In this document: positions 1 through 6,502 of the stretch, piece after piece
Numbering within the stretch: position 1 is the first letter of the stretch
Layout of the letters: every line of letters begins with the position of its first letter
Assembly (NCBI GenBank): GCA_029935275.1
Contig: JAOZKQ010000086.1
Location: 1-8,182 of the forward strand
From: Bacteroidales bacterium
GTDB lineage: Bacteria; Bacteroidota; Bacteroidia; Bacteroidales; VadinHA17
Direction of reading: 5' to 3'
DNA: 8,182 bases
Position numbers and translations under genes: made by a program
The notes under the pieces: model-generated
What the model was told of the DNA's origin: nothing
The model's database searches: none
The model's input: only the letters and a program-made list of their open reading frames with translations

Positions 1-497
1 AAAAGATAATCAACATCGTAAAAAGTTTGGAGGAGTACACTTAAAATTCCATATATTTTAGATCCCGGAGCTGAGCTTATTCTTTCAGAAACTTCTTTTT
101 GGATCATGCAAACAACTCCTGGAACCTGGTCTTTATTTTCTAAAACTTTAAAAAAAATCTGACTGGAGATATTGTAGGGAAAATTACCAATTAAGAGAAA
201 AGGAGTTGTAAACAGGTCTTTAAAATCAAGTTTGAGGAAATCAGCTGTAATAATTTTATTCTCTATATCAGGGAAGTTATGATTAAGCCAATTCACAGAT
301 TCTTTATCAATTTCGACCAAACGTAAGTTTATGTTTTTCTTTTGAAGAAGATATTTTGTAAGTATTCCCTTCCCGGGGCCCAATTCAACTACATTCGAAG
401 TATTAAAAACATCTATATTACCGACAATTTTTTGGGCAATATTATGATCGGTTAAAAAATGCTGACCTAAATATTTTTTTGGTTTTAGATAATCCAT
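1..497 (-). CDS. rsmA: 16S rRNA dimethyladenosine transferase RsmA/KsgA (partial, 3' end outside window)
   Basis: RsmA dimethylates two adjacent adenines in the 3'-terminal helix 45 of 16S rRNA, using S-adenosylmethionine, late in 30S subunit assembly. I translated the first 165 codons by hand; there are no stops. They begin MDYLKPKKYLGQHFL, the typical N-terminus with the QHFL signature (residues 12-15). The Rossmann methyltransferase motifs follow in order: motif I VELGPGKG (37-44), the acidic end of strand 2 VEID (61-64), TADF (84-87) and catalytic motif IV NFPY (105-108). The common form is NLPY; Phe at this place is, from memory, usual in Bacteroidota. A PGSKIYGILSV segment near the cut end also fits. 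Family members are about 260-270 residues, so roughly the last 100, the C-terminal helical domain, lie beyond base 1. The start at 497 is chosen because it gives the standard N-terminus; no Shine-Dalgarno is seen. It is transcribed divergently from the hydrolase gene at 619. Confidence 0.96.
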   Translation of the reverse strand, partial: MDYLKPKKYLGQHFLTDHNIAQKIVGNIDVFNTSNVVELGPGKGILTKYLLQKKNINLRLVEIDKESVNWLNHNFPDIENKIITADFLKLDFKDLFTTPFLLIGNFPYNISSQIFFKVLENKDQVPGVVCMIQKEVSERISSAPGSKIYGILSVLLQTFYDVDYL

Positions 498-618
498 AAA
501 TTCAATTCTTAGAAGACAAATAAATCATACAAAATAAAATTTGTGATAAAATTCGTAAAACTTTCATTAAAATCAAAAGTGTATTTCTATTTTTGTTGAA
601 ATTTAATAATTCAGTCCA
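498..618. promoter_or_regulatory. Divergent intergenic region between rsmA and the hydrolase gene
   Basis: This 121-bp, very AT-rich spacer separates two head-to-head genes, so it should hold promoters for both directions. On the plus strand TATTTTTG at 588-595 matches the Bacteroidota -7 consensus TAnnTTTG and lies 23 bases before the ATG at 619. I could not find a clean -33 TTTG box at normal spacing. No convincing -7 box was found for rsmA on the minus strand. Neither gene has a purine-rich ribosome binding site, which is normal for this phylum. Confidence 0.5.
588..595 (+). promoter_or_regulatory. Candidate -7 promoter element for the hydrolase-patB-carA group
   Basis: The octamer TATTTTTG fits TAnnTTTG, the -7 element used by the primary sigma factor of Bacteroidota. 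Transcription would begin near base 602 and leave a short leader of about 15-20 bases. The partner -33 box is not evident, and such octamers arise often in AT-rich DNA, so this is a candidate only. Confidence 0.35.
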
Positions 619-1449
619 ATGAGGCAAAAACAAGCTAACTCTAAAATTTACACTCTTTTTGCTGTTTTAGTTTTTGTTACTGTCTTTTACCTGCCATCTT
701 TTGGCCAGTCATTTTTAGAAAATGCTGGCCCTGTTCAGTTAAGAGTTTTGACTTTTAATATTTATCATGGAGCTACCATGAAGGGTGATTTTGATCTTGA
801 CCTGATTGCTTCGGTAATAAAGAAACTGGATCCAGACCTGGTTGCTTTGCAGGAAGTTGATTTCAAAACCGCCAGGGCAAAAAAATTGGATTTGGTGACG
901 GAACTTGGCTACCGGACAGGAATGTCCCCTCTGTTTGGGAAGGCTATGAATTATGATGGTGGTGAATATGGAGAGGGGATACTTTCAAAATATTCTTTTA
1001 AATCTACCAGGGTTCACCCACTGCACTATTCAGAAGGACATGAGCCCAGGGCTGCATTGGAGGTAGAAGTTGAACTGGGAAATGGCACTGTTATTAGTTT
1101 TATCGGAACACATCTTGATCATGTTAAGGATCCGGGTGATCGCATTATGCAGGCAAAGCAAATAAATGAATTGCTGGAAAAAATCGAGAATCCGGCTATT
1201 CTTGCCGGTGATCTGAATGCACTGCCAGGTAGTGATCCAATTCAAATATTGAGCAGGAAGTGGGCACTTTCGGATGCTGAGGGCCTCAAACCTACTTTCC
1301 CTTCATCAGAACCTGTACGAAAAATTGATTATATTATGTTTGCTCCGGCAAAGTTATGGAAAGTAATTGAAACCCGGGTAATAGATGAAAGAGTTGCTTC
1401 CGATCATAGTCCGTATTTTGTTGTATTAGAGCTTTTGCCCGGGGAATAA
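619..1449 (+). CDS. Endonuclease/exonuclease/phosphatase (EEP) family metal-dependent hydrolase, exported
   Basis: A 276-residue protein of the EEP (DNase I / exonuclease III / sphingomyelinase-like) superfamily, which hydrolyses phosphodiester or phosphomonoester bonds with a divalent metal. Residues 10-30 form a hydrophobic segment after a basic start, ending PSFGQ, so it is a signal peptide or membrane anchor and the enzyme probably acts in the periplasm or at the surface. The family motifs are in order: FNIYHG with the metal-site Asn47, LQEVD with Glu79, GTHLDH with His165, GDLNA with Asp198 and Asn200, KIDYI with Asp237, and SDHSP with the catalytic Asp262-His263. All expected catalytic residues are present, so the enzyme looks active. 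Length is typical for single-domain secreted members. The substrate cannot be told from the sequence; nucleic acid, phospholipid head groups and inositol phosphates are all possible. The next gene starts 11 bp downstream. No Shine-Dalgarno is seen, and the start is the ATG that gives a complete signal peptide. Confidence 0.9.
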   Translation: MRQKQANSKIYTLFAVLVFVTVFYLPSFGQSFLENAGPVQLRVLTFNIYHGATMKGDFDLDLIASVIKKLDPDLVALQEVDFKTARAKKLDLVTELGYRTGMSPLFGKAMNYDGGEYGEGILSKYSFKSTRVHPLHYSEGHEPRAALEVEVELGNGTVISFIGTHLDHVKDPGDRIMQAKQINELLEKIENPAILAGDLNALPGSDPIQILSRKWALSDAEGLKPTFPSSEPVRKIDYIMFAPAKLWKVIETRVIDERVASDHSPYFVVLELLPGE

Positions 1450-1460
1450 GTTAGTTAAAT

Positions 1461-2636
1461 ATGATATATAATTTTGATAAAGTCATTAGCAGAAAAGGTA
1501 CCCACAGTGTAAAATGGGATGCCCGTAAGGCATATTTCGGTTCAGAAGACCTGCTTCCGATGTGGGTGGCTGATATGGATTTCCCGGTTCCTGTTGAGCT
1601 TGTTGAGGCGATAAAACGGCGTGCTGATAATCCTTTATATGGCTATACTCTCCGACCTGATTCTTATTTTCAGTCATTTATAAATTGGGTGAAAAACCGG
1701 CATGATTGGGGTATTCATAAGGACTGGATTCTTTTTAGTCCGGGAGTTGTGCCTGCCCTGAATTTTATTGTCCAGGCTTTCAGTGAGCCTGGTGAGAAGA
1801 TTCTGATACAGCCTCCCGTATATCATCCATTTTTCTTTTCAGTTGAAAACAATCACCGGGAAATGGTGTTTAATCAACTTAGTTTAGTTAATGGCCGTTA
1901 CGAAATGGATTTTGAAGACCTGGAGAATAAGCTCCTCGGGGTTAAAATGATACTTTTGTCGAATCCTCATAATCCTGTAGGTCGTGCCTGGACAAGAGAA
2001 GAACTTACAAAACTGGCGAATATTTGTGTAAAGCATGAGGTGTTGATTGTTTCAGATGAGATTCATTCTGACCTGGCTTTGCCGGGTTTTAAACATATTC
2101 CTGTGGCTTCTTTGGGGGATGAAATTGCAGCTAATACCCTGACTTGCATGGCCCCAAGCAAGACTTTTAACCTGGCCGGACTTTCTACCTCCTCAGTGAT
2201 TATTTCAGATCCTGCTAAAAGAGCTAACTTTGAGGAGTATCTGGATCGTTTTCATATCACCGGTGGTAATATTTTTGGTATGGTAGCATCTGAAGCTGCT
2301 TATCTGCATGGGAAGGACTGGTTAGATCAGGTACTGGAATATATACAGGGGAATTTTGATTTTTTGGATAATTTTCTGAAAGAAAATTTGCCAATGCTTC
2401 ATTTAACCCCCGCAGAAGCTACCTACCTGGCCTGGTTAGATTTTAGTGCATTGAAAATGGATGGGGACGGGCTAAAGTCTTTTCTGATCAACAAGGCAAA
2501 AGTAGGTCTGAATGATGGAAGAACATACAGGGATGGGGGTGAAGGTTTTCAGCGGATGAACCTGGCATGCCCGCGATCAATCCTTGAAGAAGCATTACAG
2601 AGAATTGAAAAGGCAATAAAAAATCATATAGTGTAA
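1461..2636 (+). CDS. patB: PatB/MalY-family PLP-dependent C-S lyase (putative cystathionine beta-lyase)
   Basis: A 391-residue fold-type I pyridoxal-phosphate enzyme of the PatB/MalY subgroup. Well-studied members cleave cystathionine or cysteine conjugates by beta-elimination, giving homocysteine, pyruvate and ammonia, in the cytoplasm. Subgroup marks: LPMWVADMDF at 32-41, YGYT near 60, Tyr121 in PPVYHPF (cofactor stacking), SNPHNPVGR at 167-175 with the cofactor-contacting Asn171, SDEIHSDL with Asp199 that holds the pyridine nitrogen, APSKTFNLAG with the Schiff-base Lys234, and FQRMNLACPR with Arg365 for the substrate carboxylate. The length is the usual 385-395 residues and nothing is missing. 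It starts 11 bp after the hydrolase gene and ends 19 bp before carA, so co-transcription is likely. An aminotransferase or a cysteine-S-conjugate beta-lyase role cannot be excluded; the family call is firmer than the substrate and the gene symbol. Confidence 0.92.
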   Translation: MIYNFDKVISRKGTHSVKWDARKAYFGSEDLLPMWVADMDFPVPVELVEAIKRRADNPLYGYTLRPDSYFQSFINWVKNRHDWGIHKDWILFSPGVVPALNFIVQAFSEPGEKILIQPPVYHPFFFSVENNHREMVFNQLSLVNGRYEMDFEDLENKLLGVKMILLSNPHNPVGRAWTREELTKLANICVKHEVLIVSDEIHSDLALPGFKHIPVASLGDEIAANTLTCMAPSKTFNLAGLSTSSVIISDPAKRANFEEYLDRFHITGGNIFGMVASEAAYLHGKDWLDQVLEYIQGNFDFLDNFLKENLPMLHLTPAEATYLAWLDFSALKMDGDGLKSFLINKAKVGLNDGRTYRDGGEGFQRMNLACPRSILEEALQRIEKAIKNHIV

Positions 2637-2655
2637 TAGAATTTAAAAGAATAAA

Positions 2656-3735
2656 ATGGCTGAAATTGTAAATATTAAACTTGTTCTGGAAGATGGTTCC
2701 GAAATAACAGGTAAATCTTTTGGAGCACCAGAATCAGTGGCTGGCGAGGTAGTTTTTAATACCGCTATGACAGGTTATCCGGAAAGCCTTACAGACCCTT
2801 CCTACAAAGGACAAATATTAGTATTAACTTACCCTCTTATTGGTAATTATGGGGTTCCGGTATCTGAGGAAGAAGGAGGGATGTTTAAGTATTACGAATC
2901 GGATAAGATACAGATCTCAGGACTGGTAATATCCGACTATTCTTTTGATTACAGTCACTGGAATGCAGAAAGTAGCCTTGCCGGATGGTTACAGAAAAAT
3001 AATGTACCGGGCATTTTTGGGCTTGATACCAGGGCACTTACAAAAAAGCTACGTGAAAAAGGAACAATGTTGGGTAAAATTGTTGTTGACGACAGGGATG
3101 TAGAATGGTATGATCCTAATAAGGAAAACCTGGTTGCTGCAGTAAGTACGAAAAAGAAAGAAGTTTATGGCAATGGGAAATATAAGATTCTTTTGATAGA
3201 TTGTGGTGTGAAAAATAACATTATCCGCTATTTTCTGGAAAAGGACACGACCGTTATCCGGGTTCCGTGGAATACGGATCTTTCAAAGGAAGAATATGAT
3301 GGCCTGTTTATTTCCAATGGTCCTGGTGATCCGAAAATGTGCACTCAAACCATTAAGCAATTGGAAGTTGCTATTGAAAATGATAAGCCTATTTTTGGGA
3401 TATGCCTGGGTAACCAATTGCTTTCACTGGCTTCGGGAGCTGATACTTATAAATTAAAATATGGTCATCGCAGTCATAATCAACCGGTTTTGAAAGTAGG
3501 TACAAACAGGGCATATATATCTTCACAGAATCATGGTTTTGCTGTAGATAACGATACACTAGGGGATGATTGGGAACCTCTATTTGTTAATATCAACGAT
3601 CAGACCAATGAGGGAATGAAGCATAAAACTAAACCTATTTTCTCTACTCAGTTTCATCCGGAGGCTTCAGGAGGCCCAACGGATACTGCTTTTTTGTTCG
3701 ATGAGTTTATGGATTTGATTAAGCAGCAGGACTAA
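2656..3735 (+). CDS. carA: Carbamoyl-phosphate synthase small (glutaminase) subunit
   Basis: CarA releases ammonia from glutamine and passes it through a tunnel to the large subunit CarB, which makes carbamoyl phosphate for arginine and pyrimidine synthesis. The 359-residue product has the two standard domains. The N-terminal CPSase_sm domain shows LEDGSEITGKSFG, GEVVFNTAMTGY (30-41), ESDKIQISGLVISDYS and GLDTRALTKKLREKG (122-136). The C-terminal class I glutamine amidotransferase domain runs from about residue 177, with NGPGDP (221-226), the nucleophile Cys250 in FGICLGNQ, SSQNHGFAVD (289-298), and the remaining triad residues His334 and Glu336 in STQFHPEAS. Length is normal and the triad is intact. 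It is the last of three closely spaced rightward genes and converges with pirin 39 bp downstream. carB, often the next gene, is absent here and must be elsewhere. No Shine-Dalgarno precedes the ATG. Confidence 0.98.
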   Translation: MAEIVNIKLVLEDGSEITGKSFGAPESVAGEVVFNTAMTGYPESLTDPSYKGQILVLTYPLIGNYGVPVSEEEGGMFKYYESDKIQISGLVISDYSFDYSHWNAESSLAGWLQKNNVPGIFGLDTRALTKKLREKGTMLGKIVVDDRDVEWYDPNKENLVAAVSTKKKEVYGNGKYKILLIDCGVKNNIIRYFLEKDTTVIRVPWNTDLSKEEYDGLFISNGPGDPKMCTQTIKQLEVAIENDKPIFGICLGNQLLSLASGADTYKLKYGHRSHNQPVLKVGTNRAYISSQNHGFAVDNDTLGDDWEPLFVNINDQTNEGMKHKTKPIFSTQFHPEASGGPTDTAFLFDEFMDLIKQQD

Positions 3736-3774
3736 TTTTATACACAGATTAATAAGATGCTATTTGTAAATAAT
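3736..3774. other. Short convergent spacer between carA and pirin, no clear terminator
   Basis: Thirty-nine AT-rich bases lie between two tail-to-tail stop codons. The only self-complementary stretch is AAATAA / TTATTT (3768-3773 and 3775-3780), with a one-base gap and no GC pairs, too weak and tight to act as an intrinsic terminator. How transcription ends here cannot be seen from the sequence. Confidence 0.5.
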
Positions 3775-4791
3775 TTATTTTAATTCTTTCATACCATCAG
3801 CATGTAAGGCAAACCTTCCTTTATCCCTGGGGTGAACTATATCTTTCTTATCCCAGGGCCAACCGCCAAACTTAGTTAGTTGATAGTCTTTAATAGCCTG
3901 ATGAATTTCTTCCTGATAATTCATTACGAATGGTCCATGATGTGCTACTGGTTCATTAATGGGTTTGCCTTCAAGAAGGAGCAGGTAGGCCTCCTTATCT
4001 CCGTTCTCAATGCTAATATTTTCTGATGCTATAAGATTAATCTGATAATTTTCCTGAATATTTTCTGATTCAATATTGATTATATCCCCTTTGTAAAAAT
4101 AAATGGATCGATTCGCTCCAACCTTAATTGCAGGTAATGTCCATTGAGCATGTGCCTCCATTTTTATAGTAAATATACCTACTGAATTATTCGGATTTGC
4201 GGCCCATGAATTAGGTGTGGGTTTTAGAGCTTTTGTTTTATTTAGCTCACCAGCAATAATTTCAATTTTTGTTTCCTTTCCGTTCTTATCCTGAATATTG
4301 ATAACTGGAATATCCTCTTTCCAGAGCATTTTAAAGTGTGGGTTAACAAATTTGTTCTTTTTAGGAAGGTTAAGCCAGACCTGAAAAATTTCCAAAGGAT
4401 TTGGTTTGTCAGGGTAAATTAAAGGAAACATCTCGGAATGCTGAATACCTTTTCCGGCTGTCATCCATTGTACATCGCCTTCCATAAACCGGCCTTTTGC
4501 GCCTAGAGAATCTGAATGATCCACAACTCCTTCCTTGTTAATGGTAATAGTTTCAAAGCCTCTGTGCGGGTGATATGGGAATCCCGGAACTCTGTTCCCG
4601 TGGTACATTCTCCAACCATTTTTCAGGGTGAAATCCTGTCCTTCATTTCTGCCATTTAAGTTTTTAGAATTTACTCCCATCTTGTCATTTCCTGCCGGAT
4701 ATTCATCTCTGTGGTATGCGCAAAAAAGAAAGGGGTCTTGTGTTTCCCAATGAAGACCAATGGGAGCTATTTTTAATATCTTGCTGTTCAT
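3775..4791 (-). CDS. Pirin family protein (bicupin, possible quercetinase-like dioxygenase)
   Basis: A 338-residue pirin. Pirins are double-cupin proteins that bind one Fe(II) in the N-terminal cupin; some oxidise quercetin, others have been linked to redox sensing or transcription. The four expected metal ligands are visible: His74 and His76 in YHPHRGFETI, and His118 and Glu120 in GKGIQHSEMF. The segment between, with VDHSDSLG, GRFMEGDVQWMTAG and the later FQVWLNLP (136-143), is classic pirin. The C-terminal cupin (about 205-290) is followed by a tail with FGGWPWDKKDIVHPRDKGRFA-like character (308-328), found in the longer bacterial pirins, so the length is not abnormal. The gene sits 68 bp after thrC in the same direction and could be read from the thr transcript, or from its own candidate -7 element at 4810-4817. 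Its job is not shown by the context; only the family is sure. Confidence 0.93.
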   Translation of the reverse strand: MNSKILKIAPIGLHWETQDPFLFCAYHRDEYPAGNDKMGVNSKNLNGRNEGQDFTLKNGWRMYHGNRVPGFPYHPHRGFETITINKEGVVDHSDSLGAKGRFMEGDVQWMTAGKGIQHSEMFPLIYPDKPNPLEIFQVWLNLPKKNKFVNPHFKMLWKEDIPVINIQDKNGKETKIEIIAGELNKTKALKPTPNSWAANPNNSVGIFTIKMEAHAQWTLPAIKVGANRSIYFYKGDIINIESENIQENYQINLIASENISIENGDKEAYLLLLEGKPINEPVAHHGPFVMNYQEEIHQAIKDYQLTKFGGWPWDKKDIVHPRDKGRFALHADGMKELK

Positions 4792-4809
4792 TTTTTCAGA
4801 ATATTATTG

Positions 4810-4817
4810 CAAATGTA
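4810..4817 (-). promoter_or_regulatory. Candidate -7 promoter element for pirin
   Basis: Read on the minus strand this is TACATTTG, an exact match to TAnnTTTG. It lies 18 bases before the pirin start codon at 4791, which would give a leader of roughly ten bases. There is no good -33 TTTG box at the usual 19-21 base spacing; the nearest upstream TTG is too far away. It suggests pirin can be expressed apart from thrC, but is weak evidence. Confidence 0.35.
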
Positions 4818-4859
4818 ATCATGTTGAGCTTTCATACAGGAGGTCAATATATGTATAAG

Positions 4860-6152
4860 TTATTCTTCCATCAAAAAATATTTCAATTCCTGATAATTAT
4901 TATCCATTCGGATGGATCTCTTTGTTCCGGCATCAAAACCTTTTAATTTTTCAGGGAGCTCCATTTTCTCTCCTGTTAATTCCTCCATAACCATATTGAA
5001 CTTTGCCGGATGGGCAGTTTCCAGAAATATCCCTGTTGCCTTTTCTTTTTTTAGGTATTGTTTTAAAGCGCCATAACCAATTGCGCCATGTGGGTCGGGT
5101 AAATAGCCGGTTTTCTCCCAGGTTTGGCGAATGATGGTTTTTATTTGTTTATCTGTAAAACTCCGGGCTTTTATTACTTCACAAATTTTCTCCCGGGAGT
5201 TTTGATACAGGGTTAATATCCTTTCGAAATTTGAAGGATTTCCAACATCCATGGCATTGGCAATGGTTTCAATGGATGGTCGTGGGATAAATACCCCTGT
5301 CTCTAGATAATCAGGCACAGGACGATTTGCATTGGATGCTGCGATAAACTTTGAAACAGGCAAGCCCATTTCTTTTGCTAACAGACCAGCTGTCAGGTTT
5401 CCGTAATTACCACTTGGTACTGAGATAACTACCGGGAGATTGGTTTCCGGTAACTGGTTCCAGGCATGAAAATAATAAAATGACTGGGGGATAAGCCTGG
5501 CAATATTAATGGAATTTGCAGAAGAAAGATTTCTTTTTGTTGTAAGTTGCTTATCAGCAAATGCTTCTTTCACCATACTTTGACAATCATCAAAGCTACC
5601 ATTTATTTCGAGGGCAGTAATGTTTTGTCCCAGGGTGGTAAATTGTTTTTCCTGTAAGGGGCTCACCTTGCCAGATGGATATAAAACAACTACGTTTATT
5701 CCTTCTATACCCAGAAAACCATTAGCCACAGCACTGCCTGTATCACCAGAAGTAGCAACAAGGATGGTAAAAGGGGCTGAACCTTTTGAAAAATAGTTCA
5801 TGCACTGTGCAAGGAAACGGGCCCCTACATCTTTGAAGGCCAGTGTGGGTCCATGGAATAATTCAAGAACAAACACCCCGGGTTCTATTTCTGATAAGGG
5901 GATATCAAAATTCAGAGCTTTTTTTATCATGTCCGATAATGCCGCCTGAGGAATCTCATCACCCGTAAAATGTCGGGCTATTTCAATTGCGGTTTCCTGC
6001 AAATTGGGTTTATGGGTGTTATTAAAGAGTTCTTTTGAAACATGTGGAATCTTTTCCGGAAAGAACAGTCCCTGATCATCTGGGATTCCTTTTAACACAG
6101 CTTCCCTGAAGCTTAGTTTTAAATTTTTATTTCTGGTACTGATGTATTTCAT
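4860..6152 (-). CDS. thrC: Threonine synthase
   Basis: ThrC is a fold-type II PLP enzyme that converts O-phosphohomoserine and water to threonine and phosphate, the last step of the pathway. The 430-residue product begins MKYISTRN with the N-terminal DDQGLFFPE (25-33) seen in bacterial ThrC. Key motifs are FHGPTLAFKDVGARF with the Schiff-base Lys107, ATSGDTGSAVA (133-143), the phosphate-binding VPSGNYGNL (245-253), MDVGNPSNFER (301-311), DPHGAIGY (353-360) and ETAHPAKF (378-385). The length fits this subtype and all key residues are present. It lies third in a thrA-thrB-thrC order on the minus strand, but is separated from thrB by 350 bp of repeat-rich DNA, so coupling may be looser than usual. 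The sequence before the ATG is A/T-only and has no ribosome binding site. A possible short ORF stops 15 bases upstream. Confidence 0.98.
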   Translation of the reverse strand: MKYISTRNKNLKLSFREAVLKGIPDDQGLFFPEKIPHVSKELFNNTHKPNLQETAIEIARHFTGDEIPQAALSDMIKKALNFDIPLSEIEPGVFVLELFHGPTLAFKDVGARFLAQCMNYFSKGSAPFTILVATSGDTGSAVANGFLGIEGINVVVLYPSGKVSPLQEKQFTTLGQNITALEINGSFDDCQSMVKEAFADKQLTTKRNLSSANSINIARLIPQSFYYFHAWNQLPETNLPVVISVPSGNYGNLTAGLLAKEMGLPVSKFIAASNANRPVPDYLETGVFIPRPSIETIANAMDVGNPSNFERILTLYQNSREKICEVIKARSFTDKQIKTIIRQTWEKTGYLPDPHGAIGYGALKQYLKKEKATGIFLETAHPAKFNMVMEELTGEKMELPEKLKGFDAGTKRSIRMDNNYQELKYFLMEE

Positions 6153-6225
6153 TTTTTAAAACTTGTTTTATAATATTAAATTTCCTTGCCAGAGCAGGAG
6201 AAATATGGTGGTTTTGGATTGATTT

Positions 6226-6272
6226 TTCAATTTTCCATCCATTCAATTTTCCATCCATTCCATCCATTCCAT
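6226..6272. repeat. Nested short tandem repeats (16-bp and 9-bp units)
   Basis: The 16-mer TTCAATTTTCCATCCA is present twice head to tail without mismatch (6226-6241 and 6242-6257). Overlapping its end, the 9-mer CCATCCATT repeats at 6251-6259 and 6260-6268 and continues for four more bases to 6272. The core CCATCCA thus occurs three times. On the transcribed minus strand the block is purine-rich (GGATGG units). It looks like slippage-generated microsatellite DNA and could vary in copy number between strains. Confidence 0.9.
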
Positions 6273-6302
6273 ATTTCCTTTAGTTACCTAAGCTGGATAA
6301 AC

Positions 6303-6443
6303 CAGAAAAGACAAATCTCAAAGGGCAAATCTTAAACCCGTCCGTACCGGCACGGGCGGATAAATTTCAAAAGGGTTTCGGATTTTCATTATTGTAATTT
6401 GTTAATTATTTAATTTTTGTGAGTTGTTATTTGTGATTTTCTG
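6303..6443. repeat. Imperfect fold-back (MITE-like or dispersed repeat) element with central hairpin
   Basis: The left end CAGAAAAGACAAAT (6303-6316) is nearly the reverse complement of the right end ATTTGTGATTTTCTG (6429-6443), differing by one substitution and one extra base. Between them the left arm has two 11-mers CAAATCTCAAA and CAAATCTTAAA (6312-6322, 6326-6336, 14-bp period), then AAACCC (6334-6339), the hairpin at 6338-6359, and GGGTTT (6373-6378) on the far side. The right arm is longer and AT-rich with loose TTTGTnA phrases. No transposase and no clear target-site duplication are seen. The end points are my reading of the symmetry, not proven borders. Confidence 0.55.
6338..6359. 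repeat. GC-rich inverted repeat, 8-bp stem with 6-base loop
   Basis: CCGTCCGT (6338-6345) pairs with ACGGGCGG (6352-6359) around the loop ACCGGC. One position is not Watson-Crick: T6341 opposite G6356, a wobble pair in plus-strand RNA but an A-C mismatch in the minus-strand thr transcript. It stands out as a GC-rich island in AT-rich surroundings. No T run follows on either strand beyond three bases, so it does not look like an intrinsic terminator. It seems to be the core of the surrounding fold-back element. Confidence 0.8.
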
Positions 6444-6502
6444 CCAAAGAATAACAGAAGATTTAATTTGAAGTACTATTAATGTATCCGGATTTTCAAT
6501 AT

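Larger units (their letters stand above)
6153..6502 (-). other. 350-bp repeat-rich spacer within the thrB-thrC pair
   Basis: thr operon genes are normally almost contiguous, so a 350-bp gap is unusual. Reading from the thrC side it holds a possible 24-codon ORF (6168-6242), nested tandem repeats (6226-6272), a fold-back element with a GC-rich hairpin (about 6303-6443), and an AT-rich stretch ending in a 15-mer that recurs 110 bp away. No Bacteroidota -7 box (TAnnTTTG on the minus strand) is found, no intrinsic terminator with a T run, and no longer ORF that looks coding. It is therefore probably transcribed through as part of the operon. Confidence 0.7.

Noticed and set aside
1030..1245. 71-codon minus-strand ORF inside the hydrolase gene
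   Set aside because: It is antisense to conserved EEP catalytic motifs, its product resembles no known family, and it is explained as a shadow frame.
1469..1476. TAATTTTG matching the -7 consensus just inside the PatB-like gene
   Set aside because: It lies downstream of the start codon, has no -33 partner, and such octamers are frequent in AT-rich DNA.
1486..1677. 63-codon minus-strand ORF inside the PatB-like gene
   Set aside because: It overlaps the conserved N-terminal part of the real enzyme in antisense and shows no family features.
4827..4858. Possible hairpin ATACA / TGTAT between thrC and pirin
   Set aside because: Only five A/T-rich pairs around a 13-base loop and no T run; too weak for a terminator.
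4716..4946. 76-codon plus-strand ORF spanning the pirin start and thrC end
   Set aside because: It runs antisense to both genes without a known domain. Only its last 31 codons, behind a Shine-Dalgarno-like site, were kept as a low-interest note.
6153..6502. Threonine attenuator or riboswitch before thrC
   Set aside because: There is no terminator hairpin with a T run, no room for one between the short ORF and thrC, and no recognisable riboswitch core; the structure present fits repeat DNA better.
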